Positions 23,648-32,819 of a stretch of 64,000 nucleotides of DNA are shown one piece after another. Under the pieces are notes generated by a model that was not told the DNA's origin, made no database searches, and worked only from the letters and a program-made list of their open reading frames with translations. Positions within the stretch are counted from its first letter, which is position 1; the number at the start of each line of letters is the position of its first letter. The DNA is from Blautia wexlerae DSM 19850 (GTDB lineage: Bacteria > Bacillota > Clostridia > Lachnospirales > Lachnospiraceae). The DNA lies in the NCBI RefSeq assembly GCF_025148125.1, contig NZ_CP102267.1, positions 1,932,501 through 1,996,500 of the forward strand, written 5' to 3'. Made by a program: the position numbers and the translations under genes.

Positions 23648-24574
23648 TCACAGATAGGAAATCAGACAGTAAAGAATACCTGCTGTAAGGAATGTACAGA
23701 TACACTTGGAAATAAAATAAGGCAGAATGCTGAGGTCATGGTGGAGAACACCTTTTGTCTGAGCAAGGATGCACAGACCGCCGGATGCGGTGGCTGCAGC
23801 GGACAAAAGTATACGAGTCATGTATGGCAGTCCGGAAACTGAAATAAGAGAAAGTCCGGAAGTGATCTCTGTAAATCCGAGCAGCAGGTATTGATAGAGA
23901 AGTGGAAAAGGCGCATAATATCTGATACATCCTGCCAGAATGGAGAACAATAGAATATATCCTCCGAGACGTGTAATGGTTTCAAAACCGTTCATTATAG
24001 AAAAATCAAGTATATTTTTTCGAGAAGAAATCTCGGGTGAAAATCCTGGGGAATCTGAGATGGTGGCATTTTGGTACACAAAAAAACGAAAGAACAGCAT
24101 ACATATCAGATTTGCTGAAAAAATACTCGCAAAGACCATGCCGGCAGGTACTGTATCCTTAAGACAGGACTTACAGAGATAGGTAATGATAAAGGCAGGG
24201 CTTGGATTGTTACAGAAGGTAGTGAGATAAAGAGCTTCTTTTTTGCTGATTTTATGTAATCCATACAGATCAGAGGCAAGTTTGGCTCCCAGAGGATAAC
24301 CACACAGCATTCCGAGAACGAAAACATAACCACCCCAGATGCTGACACCCGGAAAAATATGAAAGAATGATTCAAATGGCAGGAGAAGTTTCCGGATATG
24401 ACCGGTATGTGTAAGCATTCCTGTGAGAATAATAAATGGGAGAAGCGTTGGGATTAATGTATTCAGCCACAGAGTCATTCCGGCTCTGGCACAGGACAGA
24501 CTTTCAGCAGGATGCAGCAGAAGAAAGACAAGAAGAAAACAAATACCACCGGTGAGTATGGTGTTTTTGGACAT
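23648..24574 (-). CDS. YlbJ-like sporulation integral membrane protein
   Basis: 308 residues, about eight membrane segments. It contains the Gate/nucleoside-recognition-like pattern seen in YlbJ and SpoIIM/SpmA-type proteins: TLWLNTLIPTLLPFIILTGML, LCGYPLGAKLASDLY, FCNNPSPAFIITYL and a C-terminal GFTEITSGLSLIS segment. B. subtilis ylbJ, next to coaD, is expressed in the mother cell and needed for spore resistance. The start at 24574 (MSKNTILTGG) has AGAGG seven bases upstream; the longer frame reads through the promoter region. Confidence 0.88.
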   Translation of the reverse strand: MSKNTILTGGICFLLVFLLLHPAESLSCARAGMTLWLNTLIPTLLPFIILTGMLTHTGHIRKLLLPFESFFHIFPGVSIWGGYVFVLGMLCGYPLGAKLASDLYGLHKISKKEALYLTTFCNNPSPAFIITYLCKSCLKDTVPAGMVFASIFSANLICMLFFRFFVYQNATISDSPGFSPEISSRKNILDFSIMNGFETITRLGGYILLFSILAGCIRYYAPFPLLYQYLLLGFTEITSGLSLISVSGLPYMTRILLSAAATASGGLCILAQTKGVLHHDLSILPYFISKCICTFLTAGILYCLISYL

Positions 24575-24743
24575 ACAACAACCTCTTTGCAATTGTTTGC
24601 CATTCTTTATAAAATTTATATGGCGCAGAATGAAAATAAATGCTATAGTATTTGGGTAAAATATATCTGGAAAATTTGTCGTATATCGGGAAAACAATGG
24701 TATATTATAAGACAAATGTGTGATTTTTGGAGGTAATATAATT

Positions 24744-26195
24744 ATGGCAGTTTTAGAGAATTGTGAACCCAAAAGAGTGTTCCATTATTTTGAGGAGATA
24801 TGCAAAATTCCTCATGGCTCAGGAAATACAAAGCAGATCAGCGACTATCTGGTTCAGTTTGCAAAGGATCATGATCTGAAATATGTTCAGGATGAGATGA
24901 ATAATGTGGTTATTTATAAACCGGGCACAGCGGGATACGAGAATGCTCCTGTAGTGATCATTCAGGGACATATGGATATGGTATGTGAGAAACGTCCGGA
25001 TGTAGAGCATGATTTTACAAAAGACGGATTAAATCTTTCTGTAGAAGGTGACTATGTATCTGCAAACGGAACAACCCTTGGTGGTGATGACGGAATTGCT
25101 GTTGCTTATGGTCTTGCACTTCTGGAAAGTGATACAATTGCTCATCCGCCGCTTGAAGTGTTTATTACTGTAGATGAGGAAATCGGTCTTCTGGGTGCAG
25201 TTGGATTTGACTGCAGTGTATTAAAAGGAAGAAGATTTATCAATCTGGATTCTGAAGCAGAAGGAAGCCTCTGGATCAGCTGTGCAGGCGGACTTTCCGG
25301 AGTCAGCCATATTCCAGTGACAAGACTGGATGCAGAGGGAGAGAAGCTGACAGTTAAGATCAGCGGACTGATGGGCGGTCATTCCGGAGCTGAGATTGAC
25401 AAGAATCGTGCAAACGCAAATTCTCTTCTCGGAAAATTTCTCCATGGTCTGGATGAGAAAACAGATTTTGAACTGATCAGTGTGCAGGGCGGACAGAAAG
25501 ATAATGCCATTACAAGGGAGGCTACAGCAGAAATCCTTGTTCTTGAAGAAAATGTAGATGCTGTCAGAGAATATGCGGCTTCTGTGCAGGGAGCATGGAG
25601 AGAAGAGTATGCAGGAACTGATGAGGGTATCACAGTAACTGTTGAAGATGAGGGAAAACAGGAAGTAAGGGTTCTTCATCCCACAAGTAAAGAAAAAGTA
25701 ATTTTCTTCCTTGTAAATGTACCTTATGGTGTTCAGAAAATGAGCGGAACGATCAAAGGACTGGTAGAGACTTCTACGAATATTGGTATTCTGAAGACTT
25801 CTGAGAATGAGGTAATGGGAAGTTCCAGTATCAGAAGTTCTGTGGAGACAGCCAGAGATTCCCTTTCTGACAAGATTGCCTATCTGACGGAGTTCCTTGG
25901 CGGAGAGTATGAGAGACAGGGCGTTTATCCTGCGTGGGAGTATCGCAAGGATTCACCGCTTCGTGATAAGATGGTGGAAGTATATGAGGAAATGTATGGA
26001 CAGAAACCGAATGTGGTGGCAATCCATGCAGGACTTGAGTGTGGACTTTTCTATAAGAAGATGGAAGGACTTGACTGTGTGTCTCTGGGACCTGATATGA
26101 AGGATATTCATACGTCTGAAGAGGTGCTTAGTATTTCTTCTACAGAGAGAGTCTGGAAGTATCTGGTGAAAGTTCTGGAGGCTCTTAAAGAGTGA
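24744..26195 (+). CDS. pepD: Aminoacyl-histidine dipeptidase (peptidase M20 family)
   Basis: 483-residue cytosolic di-zinc dipeptidase. Motifs: IQGHMDMVCEK (metal His and Asp), TLGGDDGIAVAYGLALL, VDEEIGLLGA with the general-base Glu, NLDSEAEG, and GLMGGHSGAEIDKNRANAN in the lid domain. The C-terminal IHAGLECG provides a further metal ligand region. The start follows TTGGAGGT. A terminator follows the gene. Length and motifs match bacterial PepD well. Confidence 0.95.
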   Translation: MAVLENCEPKRVFHYFEEICKIPHGSGNTKQISDYLVQFAKDHDLKYVQDEMNNVVIYKPGTAGYENAPVVIIQGHMDMVCEKRPDVEHDFTKDGLNLSVEGDYVSANGTTLGGDDGIAVAYGLALLESDTIAHPPLEVFITVDEEIGLLGAVGFDCSVLKGRRFINLDSEAEGSLWISCAGGLSGVSHIPVTRLDAEGEKLTVKISGLMGGHSGAEIDKNRANANSLLGKFLHGLDEKTDFELISVQGGQKDNAITREATAEILVLEENVDAVREYAASVQGAWREEYAGTDEGITVTVEDEGKQEVRVLHPTSKEKVIFFLVNVPYGVQKMSGTIKGLVETSTNIGILKTSENEVMGSSSIRSSVETARDSLSDKIAYLTEFLGGEYERQGVYPAWEYRKDSPLRDKMVEVYEEMYGQKPNVVAIHAGLECGLFYKKMEGLDCVSLGPDMKDIHTSEEVLSISSTERVWKYLVKVLEALKE

Positions 26196-26200
26196 TGTTG

Positions 26201-26241
26201 GAAGCATCCCTGTTGCGCTTTGGCGGCAGGGGTGCTTTTTT
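26201..26241 (+). terminator. Terminator after pepD
   Basis: AAGCATCCCTGTTGC and GGCAGGGGTGCTTTTTT form a stem with a T tail immediately after the stop. Confidence 0.85.
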
Positions 26242-26394
26242 GAATGTTCTATATGTCCGGTGCTTTGCATATACTGTATCAGAATGCGGAACTAGGCATT
26301 TCTAAAAAAAACAGAAACTATTCATATTAGCGAGATATTTTTCAAAATCTATGCTATAATAACAAAATGTATGAAATGCAAGGAGCGAGTGAAA

Positions 26395-27207
26395 ATGGAA
26401 ATACAGTTATGGAGAAGCATTTTGTGCCCGTATGAACTGGCTGTGAGAGAGCTGGAAGTGAAATTCAATCACATTATTGATGAATGTAAAGAGAATGATG
26501 TTTACTGCCCGATTGAGCAGGTGGAGGGCAGGGTTAAGAGCGTGAGCAGTATTCTTGAGAAAATGCAGCGCAAGCATATTCCTATGGAGAGAATGGAAGA
26601 AGAACTGGAGGATATTGCCGGTGTTCGTATTATCTGCCAGTTTGAGGAGGATATAGAGACGGTTGCTTCCCTGATCCAGAAGAGAAGCGATATGGTTATA
26701 AAGAGTGAGAAGAATTATCTGAAGCATATTAAACAGAGTGGTTACAGAAGTTATCATCTGATTATTTATTATACAGTGGATACGATCAAAGGGCCAAAGA
26801 AGCTGCAGGCGGAGATACAGATCCGTACAATGGCTATGAACTTTTGGGCGACGATTGAGCATTCCCTGCAATATAAATATAAAGGGGATATGCCGGAGCA
26901 TGTGGCAGAACGTCTGAGCAAGGCAGCAGATGCCATTAATGCTCTTGACCATGAGATGTCTTCTGTGCGGAATGAGATTATGGATGCACAGAATTCGTCA
27001 CAGATGCAGTCTAATCTGGTGAAGGATATTCTGATCAACATTGAAAATCTGTACAAGATTGCAAATAAGCGGGAGATTATGAAGATTCAGGATGAGTTCC
27101 TGAGAGTATTTAAAACAAAAGATCTTCAGCAACTGAAGCGGTTCCACAGACAGCTTGATATTATATCCGAAGGATACCGGGCACAGGCAGTGTATCATCA
27201 TGTCTGA
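26395..27207 (+). CDS. Small alarmone synthetase, RelQ/YjbM type
   Basis: 270-residue GTP pyrophosphokinase-family protein that makes (p)ppGpp from ATP and GDP or GTP, without a hydrolase domain. Signatures: EDIAGVRIICQFEEDI, HIKQSGYRSYHLIIYY, the substrate-selecting EIQIRTMAMNFWATIEHSLQ and KYKGD. Coiled C-terminus as in RelQ. The ATG at 26395 lies nine bases from AGGAG; an earlier ATG (26371) precedes that site. An extended -10 (TGCTATAAT) lies at 26352-26360, so it has its own promoter. Confidence 0.92.
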   Translation: MEIQLWRSILCPYELAVRELEVKFNHIIDECKENDVYCPIEQVEGRVKSVSSILEKMQRKHIPMERMEEELEDIAGVRIICQFEEDIETVASLIQKRSDMVIKSEKNYLKHIKQSGYRSYHLIIYYTVDTIKGPKKLQAEIQIRTMAMNFWATIEHSLQYKYKGDMPEHVAERLSKAADAINALDHEMSSVRNEIMDAQNSSQMQSNLVKDILINIENLYKIANKREIMKIQDEFLRVFKTKDLQQLKRFHRQLDIISEGYRAQAVYHHV

Positions 27208-27309
27208 TTATTATCCGGAAATGATAATTTGAAAGGTTTGCTGCAGATGTAGAACTGTGTGGCGGATGATCGTATCCGCATGACTATAATACATACGAGG
27301 AAAATATAA

Positions 27310-29256
27310 ATGCAGGATTTTTTACCGGTAACAAAGAAAGAAATGAAACAGAGAGGGTGGGAGCAGGTAGATTTTGCCTATATTACAGGTGATGCCTACG
27401 TGGACCATCCTTCCTTTGGTACTGCGATCATCAGCAGACTGTTGGAGAGTCGTGGGTATAAAGTGGGGATCATTCCTCAGCCTGACTGGAGAAAGAAGGA
27501 GAGTATTCAGGTATTTGGAGAGCCTCGACTGGGATTTCTGGTGTCTGCGGGAAATATGGACTCTATGGTAAATCACTATACAGTCTCTAAAAAGCACAGG
27601 CAGAAAGATTCCTATTCACCGGGAGGCCAGATGGGACTTCGTCCTGACCGCGCGGTGATCGTGTACAGCAATCTGATCCGTCAGACTTATAAAAAGACAC
27701 CCATTATCCTGGGTGGGATTGAAGCCAGCCTGAGACGACTGGCACATTATGATTATTGGGAGAATAAAGTAAAACACAGTGTACTCCTTGATTCCGGGGC
27801 AGATATGATTTCCTATGGAATGGGTGAGCATTCGATCATAGAGATTGCAGATGCGCTGGCGAGTGGACTGCCGGTAGAGGAACTTACCTATATTGCAGGA
27901 ACTGTATTTAAGTGCAGGGATCTGTCGAGAGTTTATGATCCGATTATTCTTCCTTCTTATGAGGAAGTAAAAGTAAACAAGAAGGTTTATGCAGACAGCT
28001 TTGCCATTCAGTATCAGAATACAGATCCATTCAGCGCCAGACCAATGGCAGAATCTTATGGGACAAAGGGATATATTATACAGAATCCTCCTGCTCTGCC
28101 CCTGACACAGGAGGAAATGGATGATGTATATGCCCTGCCTTATACGGAGAAAGTTCATCCCATGTATGAGAAGCTGGGCGGAATTCCGGCACTGGAAGAA
28201 ATCAAGTTCAGCCTGACAAGCAACAGAGGGTGCTTTGGCGGCTGTAATTTCTGCGCCCTGACTTTTCATCAGGGAAGAATTCTTCAGACCAGAAGTCATG
28301 AGTCTCTGATCGAAGAAGCTACCAGAATGACAAATGATCCTGAGTTCAAGGGTTATATTCACGATGTGGGTGGTCCCACAGCAGATTTCAGACAACCATC
28401 TTGTCAGAAACAGCTCACGAAAGGGGTCTGCAAGAATAAGCAGTGCCTGTTTCCCACGCCATGCAAAAACCTGACTGTAGATCATTCGGATTACGTTTCT
28501 CTGCTTCGGAAGCTGCGGAAGATCCCGGGAGTGAAGAAGGTATTCATCCGCTCCGGTGTACGCTTTGATTATGTGGTGGCAGACAGGGACAAGACTTTTT
28601 TGCGTGAACTGGTGGAACATCACGTAAGTGGGCAGTTGCGTGTGGCACCGGAACATGTGTCTGATCAGGTTCTGAAGTATATGGGAAAACCAAGTCACAG
28701 CGTCTATCAGCAGTTTCTTAAGGAATATGATGCGGCAAACAGGCAAACAGGAAAGCAGCAGTATGCTGTCCCGTATTTCATGTCCTCCCATCCGGGATGT
28801 ACCATGAAAGAGGCAGTAAAACTTGCGGAATATGTCCGGGATCTTGGCTTTACCCCGGAACAGGTACAGGATTTCTATCCAACCCCGTCTACTCTTTCTA
28901 CCTGTATGTACTATACGGGAATCCATCCTCTTACAGGTGAGAAGGTATATGTGCCGAAGAACCCCCATGAAAAAGCAATACAGAGAGCTTTGATGCAGTA
29001 CAAGAATCCTGCAAACAGAGAACTGGTGCTGGAAGGCCTCAAAATGACCGGAAGAATGGACCTGGTAGGTTACGGCCCTAAATGTTTGATCCGGCCGCTT
29101 CGAGAGAATCATGGAGGCCAACAGCATACTCAGGGCAGTAGTCGGAATGCGAAAAACAGCAGAAATAGCAAAAATAACAAAAACAGTTCAGCATCTGCAA
29201 AGAAGAATACTATCAGAAATATACATAAGAAAAATTCCAGAGGAGGACGTAAGTGA
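27310..29256 (+). CDS. YgiQ-family radical SAM protein
   Basis: 648-residue radical SAM enzyme. The 4Fe-4S cluster cysteines are C308, C312 and C315 (RGCFGGCNFCALTFHQGR). N- and C-terminal YgiQ domains are present (GDAYVDHPSFGTAI; FYPTPSTLSTCMYYTGIHPL), with a further Cys cluster (KGVCKNKQCLFPTPC). The reaction is not established for the family. The C-terminal 45 residues are low-complexity N, S and K (SRNSKNNKNSS). The stop overlaps the next gene by four bases (GTGA). Confidence 0.9.
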   Translation: MQDFLPVTKKEMKQRGWEQVDFAYITGDAYVDHPSFGTAIISRLLESRGYKVGIIPQPDWRKKESIQVFGEPRLGFLVSAGNMDSMVNHYTVSKKHRQKDSYSPGGQMGLRPDRAVIVYSNLIRQTYKKTPIILGGIEASLRRLAHYDYWENKVKHSVLLDSGADMISYGMGEHSIIEIADALASGLPVEELTYIAGTVFKCRDLSRVYDPIILPSYEEVKVNKKVYADSFAIQYQNTDPFSARPMAESYGTKGYIIQNPPALPLTQEEMDDVYALPYTEKVHPMYEKLGGIPALEEIKFSLTSNRGCFGGCNFCALTFHQGRILQTRSHESLIEEATRMTNDPEFKGYIHDVGGPTADFRQPSCQKQLTKGVCKNKQCLFPTPCKNLTVDHSDYVSLLRKLRKIPGVKKVFIRSGVRFDYVVADRDKTFLRELVEHHVSGQLRVAPEHVSDQVLKYMGKPSHSVYQQFLKEYDAANRQTGKQQYAVPYFMSSHPGCTMKEAVKLAEYVRDLGFTPEQVQDFYPTPSTLSTCMYYTGIHPLTGEKVYVPKNPHEKAIQRALMQYKNPANRELVLEGLKMTGRMDLVGYGPKCLIRPLRENHGGQQHTQGSSRNAKNSRNSKNNKNSSASAKKNTIRNIHKKNSRGGRK

Positions 29257-29906
29257 CAGAAAAGAAAAACAGAAATAAAAAACAAAGTAAAGCGAAAACA
29301 TCTTCAAAAGTATCCAAAGGGAACTTCGGATATTTCAGAAGTGAAAAGAGACGCCGCCTGATCATCACTGCAATTCTTTTTGCAGTACCCTTATTCATCT
29401 TTTTTACATCCTGGTTCTATTTTAAGACAAGAATGACTGTCTGGACAGTTGTAACTGTAGTTGGCTGTCTTCCGGCATGTAAATCCATGGTGAATCTGAT
29501 CATGATTCTGAAATGCAGACCAATGGATGCCGGATTATATCAGAAAATCCATGAGCATCAGGGCAGTCTGGATATGGCATATGAACTTTACATGACTTTT
29601 TATGAAAAAAGTGCCTATATTGATGCAGCAGCAGTATGTGGAAATACAGTAGTGGCTTACAGCAGTGATCCGAAAATCGATGCATCTTTCATGGAAACCA
29701 ATTCCCAGAAGATCATCCGTAAAAACGGTTATAAAGTGACGGTGAAAATTTTTACAGATCTCCGTCCGTTCCTGGAACGTCTTGATTCCATGAACGATCA
29801 CAGAGAAAGTCTGGAAGAAGGAATCAAATTTACCCCGGACGAAAAATATCCGGATCTTTCCAGAAACGAACTGATCCGACAGACCATTCTGGCATTGTGT
29901 CTGTAG
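29253..29906 (+). CDS. Hypothetical membrane protein, 217 residues
   Basis: Not recognised. A basic N-terminal tail (KKNRNKKQSKAK), two hydrophobic segments (about residues 36-56 and 61-84), then a soluble domain (ELYMTFYEKSAYIDAAAVCG; KVTVKIFTDLRPFLERLD). The GTG start overlaps the ygiQ-type stop, so translation is likely coupled. The soluble domain shows no catalytic motif that I can name. Confidence 0.8.
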   Translation: MTEKKNRNKKQSKAKTSSKVSKGNFGYFRSEKRRRLIITAILFAVPLFIFFTSWFYFKTRMTVWTVVTVVGCLPACKSMVNLIMILKCRPMDAGLYQKIHEHQGSLDMAYELYMTFYEKSAYIDAAAVCGNTVVAYSSDPKIDASFMETNSQKIIRKNGYKVTVKIFTDLRPFLERLDSMNDHRESLEEGIKFTPDEKYPDLSRNELIRQTILALCL

Positions 29907-29987
29907 TCGCCGGAATTCAATTACAAAATATATCTATAGCAATGTGTTATTTCGGAGTTTGGTATAATTATACAGGAACAATTAAAT

Positions 29988-31013
29988 ATGAAAGAATTTA
30001 TTATAGAAGAAAATGAAGCGGGCCAGCGCTTTGATAAATATCTGGCCAAGCTTCTCAGAGAAGCACCTAAAAGTTTTTTTTACAAAATGCTCCGCAAAAA
30101 GAACATCACTCTAAATGGAAAGAAAGCCACAGGAAACGAAAAACTTCTCAAAGGCGACACCATCAAACTGTTTCTGAGTGATGAAACTTTCGATAAATTT
30201 GCAGGAAGCAGTCAGGCAGCAAGAGCATACTGCGAACTGGATATTGTTTACGAGGATTCTGATATCATTATCATCAATAAACCGGCAGGGATGCTTTCAC
30301 AGCCGGCAGATGACGGGGAACCGTCCCTTGTAGAATATCTGACCGGCTACCTTTTAAAGAAAGGTGACCTTACAGAAGAACAGCTCAAAACCTTCAGACC
30401 TTCTGTATGTAACCGACTTGACCGTAATACCAGCGGAATGGTCTGTGCAGGTAAAAGCCTTGCCGGTCTGCAGTTTCTGTCCAGGATATTCCACGACAGA
30501 ACACTTCACAAATACTACATCTGCCTCACAAAAGGCAAAATAGAAAAACCGGATCATATCAGGGGTTATCTGCACAAAGATAAAAAAACAAACAAAGTAA
30601 TCGTAAGCAGACAGGAATTCAAAGATTCCCTGCCGATTGAAACGAAATATCGTCCTCTTGGCAGCAACGGAAAAATAACTCTTCTGGAAGTTGAGCTGAT
30701 CACAGGCCGTACTCACCAGATTCGTGCTCACCTTGCAGGAACAGGACATCCATTGCTTGGAGACACCAAATACGGAGATTCTGAATTTAATAAGCAATAT
30801 ATCCGCCATGGAGTCAGGCATCAGCTTCTCCATGCATACAGGTTAGTAATTCCGGAGACAGACCAGACCTTTGTGGCGCCGGCACCGGAGCTTTTCTGTA
30901 AAATCATCAAAGAGGAAAATCTTGAGGAGGCTTATCATGAGAATCTGGAAAGAAATATGGGATTACGCAAAAATGATCATCATAGTAGTAGTGATCGTAA
31001 CGCTTGTGAATAG
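29988..31013 (+). CDS. RluA-family pseudouridine synthase
   Basis: 341 residues. An S4 RNA-binding domain (RFDKYLAKLLREAPKSFFYK, residues 14-33 region) is followed by the catalytic domain with NRLDRNTSGMV (catalytic Asp), VELITGRTHQIRAHL and GHPLLGDTKYG. It isomerises uridine in rRNA or tRNA; the target is unknown (RluC/RluD-like by domain plan). The last 26 residues overlap lepB in another frame and are probably not conserved. A TATAAT -10 lies near 29963. Confidence 0.92.
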   Translation: MKEFIIEENEAGQRFDKYLAKLLREAPKSFFYKMLRKKNITLNGKKATGNEKLLKGDTIKLFLSDETFDKFAGSSQAARAYCELDIVYEDSDIIIINKPAGMLSQPADDGEPSLVEYLTGYLLKKGDLTEEQLKTFRPSVCNRLDRNTSGMVCAGKSLAGLQFLSRIFHDRTLHKYYICLTKGKIEKPDHIRGYLHKDKKTNKVIVSRQEFKDSLPIETKYRPLGSNGKITLLEVELITGRTHQIRAHLAGTGHPLLGDTKYGDSEFNKQYIRHGVRHQLLHAYRLVIPETDQTFVAPAPELFCKIIKEENLEEAYHENLERNMGLRKNDHHSSSDRNACE

Positions 31014-31497
31014 CGTAGTACTGATCAATGCCAAAATTCCTTCCGAATCAATGGAAAAAACCATTATGACAGGAGACCGTATTTTCGGATTCCGCCTTGC
31101 ATATGGACTCAATCTGGATTTCTTCGGACATGAAATATCAAAAAAAATAAAAGATCCGGAACGCTTTGACATTGTTATTTTCAAATACCCGGATGACGAA
31201 AGCAAGCTTTTCATCAAACGAGTCATCGGACTTCCGGGAGAAAAAGTACAGATTAAGGACGGCAAAGTCTATATCAATGATTCAGAGATTCCTCTGGATG
31301 ACAGTTTCGTTCCGGAAAAACCAAGGGGCAGCTTTGGCCCGTATGAAGTTCCCGAAAACAGCTATTTCGTCCTGGGTGATAACCGCAATCATTCCAAAGA
31401 CTCCCGTTGCTGGAAAAGCACCAGTTTTGTGACCTTTGATGAGATTGTCGGAAAGGCAGTTATCAGGTATTATCCGTCGGTAAAATTATTGAAGTAG
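30937..31497 (+). CDS. lepB: Signal peptidase I
   Basis: 186-residue type I signal peptidase that removes Sec signal peptides outside the membrane. One N-terminal membrane segment (about 11-31), the catalytic Ser38 in PSESMEKT, the general-base Lys94 in FIKRVIGLPGE, and the box E motif GDNRNHSKDSR. The ATG at 30937 follows GAGGAGG and overlaps the RluA-type gene by 77 bases. recU follows after 25 bases. Confidence 0.95.
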   Translation: MRIWKEIWDYAKMIIIVVVIVTLVNSVVLINAKIPSESMEKTIMTGDRIFGFRLAYGLNLDFFGHEISKKIKDPERFDIVIFKYPDDESKLFIKRVIGLPGEKVQIKDGKVYINDSEIPLDDSFVPEKPRGSFGPYEVPENSYFVLGDNRNHSKDSRCWKSTSFVTFDEIVGKAVIRYYPSVKLLK

Positions 31498-31522
31498 AAA
31501 ATAAAATTTACGGAGAAATAAA

Positions 31523-32056
31523 GTGGCAACATGGAACAGCAGAGGTTTGCGGGGATCCACTCTGGAGGATCTTGTAAATCGTACAAATGAACAATACAGA
31601 GAAAAGGGACTGGCACTTATCCAAAAAATTCCCACTCCGATCACACCTGTCCGTATGGATAAGGAAAACCGTCATATTACGCTGGCATATTTCGAGCAAC
31701 GAAGCACTGTAGACTATATTGGAGCAGTACAGGGCATCCCTGTCTGCTTTGATGCCAAAGAATGTGCGGCGGATACTTTTCCGCTTGCGAATATCCATCC
31801 TCATCAGGTGGAATTTATGCAGGCATTTGAAAAGCAGGGAGGGGTGGCTTTTTTTCTTATATTCTACAGCCATGAAAACCAGTTCTATTACCTTACACTG
31901 CGCAGTCTCCTTACTTTCTGGAACCGGATGCAGGAAGGCGGCCGCAAGAGCTTCCGGCGCGAAGAACTGGAGCCTCAGTACTATTTGAACAAAAAAAGCG
32001 GGTTTCTTGTGCCCTTTCTTGATGGAGTTCAGACTGATCTTAATGAACGGGAATAG
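31523..32056 (+). CDS. recU: Holliday junction resolvase RecU
   Basis: 177-residue homolog of RecU, the Bacillota Holliday-junction endonuclease that replaces RuvC. Shared features: N-terminal RGSTLEDLVNRTNEQYREKG, a KIPTPITPV segment, the active-site region STVDYIGAVQGIPVCFDAKE (metal-binding Asp and E/K of a PD-(D/E)XK fold) and PLANIHPHQVEFMQAFEKQG. The start is GTG with GGAG nine or so bases upstream. With ruvAB and recG elsewhere in the window, the junction-processing set is nearly complete. Confidence 0.9.
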   Translation: MATWNSRGLRGSTLEDLVNRTNEQYREKGLALIQKIPTPITPVRMDKENRHITLAYFEQRSTVDYIGAVQGIPVCFDAKECAADTFPLANIHPHQVEFMQAFEKQGGVAFFLIFYSHENQFYYLTLRSLLTFWNRMQEGGRKSFRREELEPQYYLNKKSGFLVPFLDGVQTDLNERE

Positions 32057-32066
32057 GAAAGGGGAC

Positions 32067-32280
32067 GCGCAGAAATTTATTTTATTTCCGGTGCGGTTTC
32101 GGCATCTAAGAGTTTCTAAGGCAAAAAAAATCTGCTAAAAGCATGAGCCGTCTTCTCAAACTCGCTCCGTCGCCGACTTCGCTCAGACAGTGAAACAGCC
32201 GGCTCATAACGCAGATTTTTTTTGCCTAAGAAACTCTAAGATACCTGCAAATGCACCGGAAATAAAATAAATTTCTGCGC
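32067..32280 (+). repeat. Large covarying hairpin, copy C
   Basis: The outer arm GCGCAGAAATTTATTTTATT plus TCCGGTGC pairs with GCACCGGAAATAAAATAAATTTCTGCGC. Inside are GCGGTTTCGGCATCTAAGAG, GCAAAAAAAATCTGC opposite GCAGATTTTTTTTGC, GCATGAGCCG opposite CGGCTCATAAC, and the core CTCAAACTCGCTCCG...CTTCGCTCAGACAGTGA. Confidence 0.9.
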
Positions 32281-32323
32281 TGTGTATTGGCAGTAACTAT
32301 GAAGAAATCAACTTGTTGGCACA

Positions 32324-32386
32324 CTATAGCAAGCCTCTTAATTAATACATATTGATTCAGCTTATCAGAGTGTGAAATCTTGCGTC
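32324..32386 (+). repeat. Divergent copy of the TATAGCAAT palindrome family
   Basis: CTATAGCAAGCCTCTTAATT followed by CAGAGTGTGAAATCTTGCG; in reverse orientation the latter matches CAGGGTTTCACACTCTG of the copy at 18185. It lies between large hairpin copies C and D. Confidence 0.6.
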
Positions 32387-32417
32387 AGATATCCTTGTCT
32401 TCCGCATTGCGAGAACC

Positions 32418-32630
32418 AGCTCGGAAACATATTGTATTTGAGGTGCATTTGCAGGTGTCTTAGAGATTCTTAGTTTTCAGGAAATCTGCGTTATGAGAAG
32501 AAAAGCCCCTTGTCTGAGCGATAGCGAGTAATTCCGGGCTTTTCTTCTCATGGTTTTAGCAGATTTTCTGAAGACTTAGAAGCTCTTAGGCACCGAAACC
32601 GCACCTCAAATACAATATGTTTCTGAGCGT
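32418..32630 (-). repeat. Large covarying hairpin, copy D (reverse orientation)
   Basis: Read on the minus strand it begins GGGACGCTCAGAAACATATT like the other copies. The outer arms AACATATTGTATTTGAGGTGC and GCACCTCAAATACAATATGTT pair perfectly. Inner conserved words appear in reverse: CAGGAAATCTGCGTTATGAG, TGTCTGAGCGATAGCGAG and TTTTAGCAGATTTTC. Confidence 0.9.
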
Positions 32631-32688
32631 CCCTCTAAACATACATAACGAATAGACAAAAACAACAATATAATAACATTAACTGTAC

Positions 32689-32717
32689 TTGACATTTATT
32701 TGAAAACCTATTATAAT
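32689..32717 (+). promoter_or_regulatory. Promoter of the his operon
   Basis: Consensus TTGACA and TATAAT separated by exactly 17 bases, giving a leader of about 96 bases before hisZ. The leader is A-rich and shows only a small GGTAGCACGTTACC hairpin. Confidence 0.85.
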
Positions 32718-32819
32718 TCTACCTAGTTACACATTGATTTGGTAGCACGTTACCGCACTAAAGTAAAATATAAAATAATAACAAAAAGAATCACAACATA
32801 ACCAAGAGGAGGACCACCC

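Noticed and set aside
23567..23842. A 91-codon plus-strand frame downstream of the coiled-coil gene
   Set aside because: It starts across the terminator palindrome and overlaps the convergent YlbJ-like gene antisense; Cys-rich composition only comes from the reverse frame.
27616..29127. A 503-codon open frame on the minus strand inside the YgiQ-type gene
   Set aside because: It has no recognisable domain, no ribosome site, and runs antisense to a well-supported radical SAM gene. Other long antisense frames (for example 535-1392, 13748-14590, 38102-39163) are rejected for the same reasons.
32718..32819. T-box leader before the his operon (GGTAGCACGTTACCGC looks a little like GGTGGTACCGCG)
   Set aside because: The leader is only about 96 bases after a perfect promoter, too short for a specifier stem plus antiterminator, and no terminator follows.
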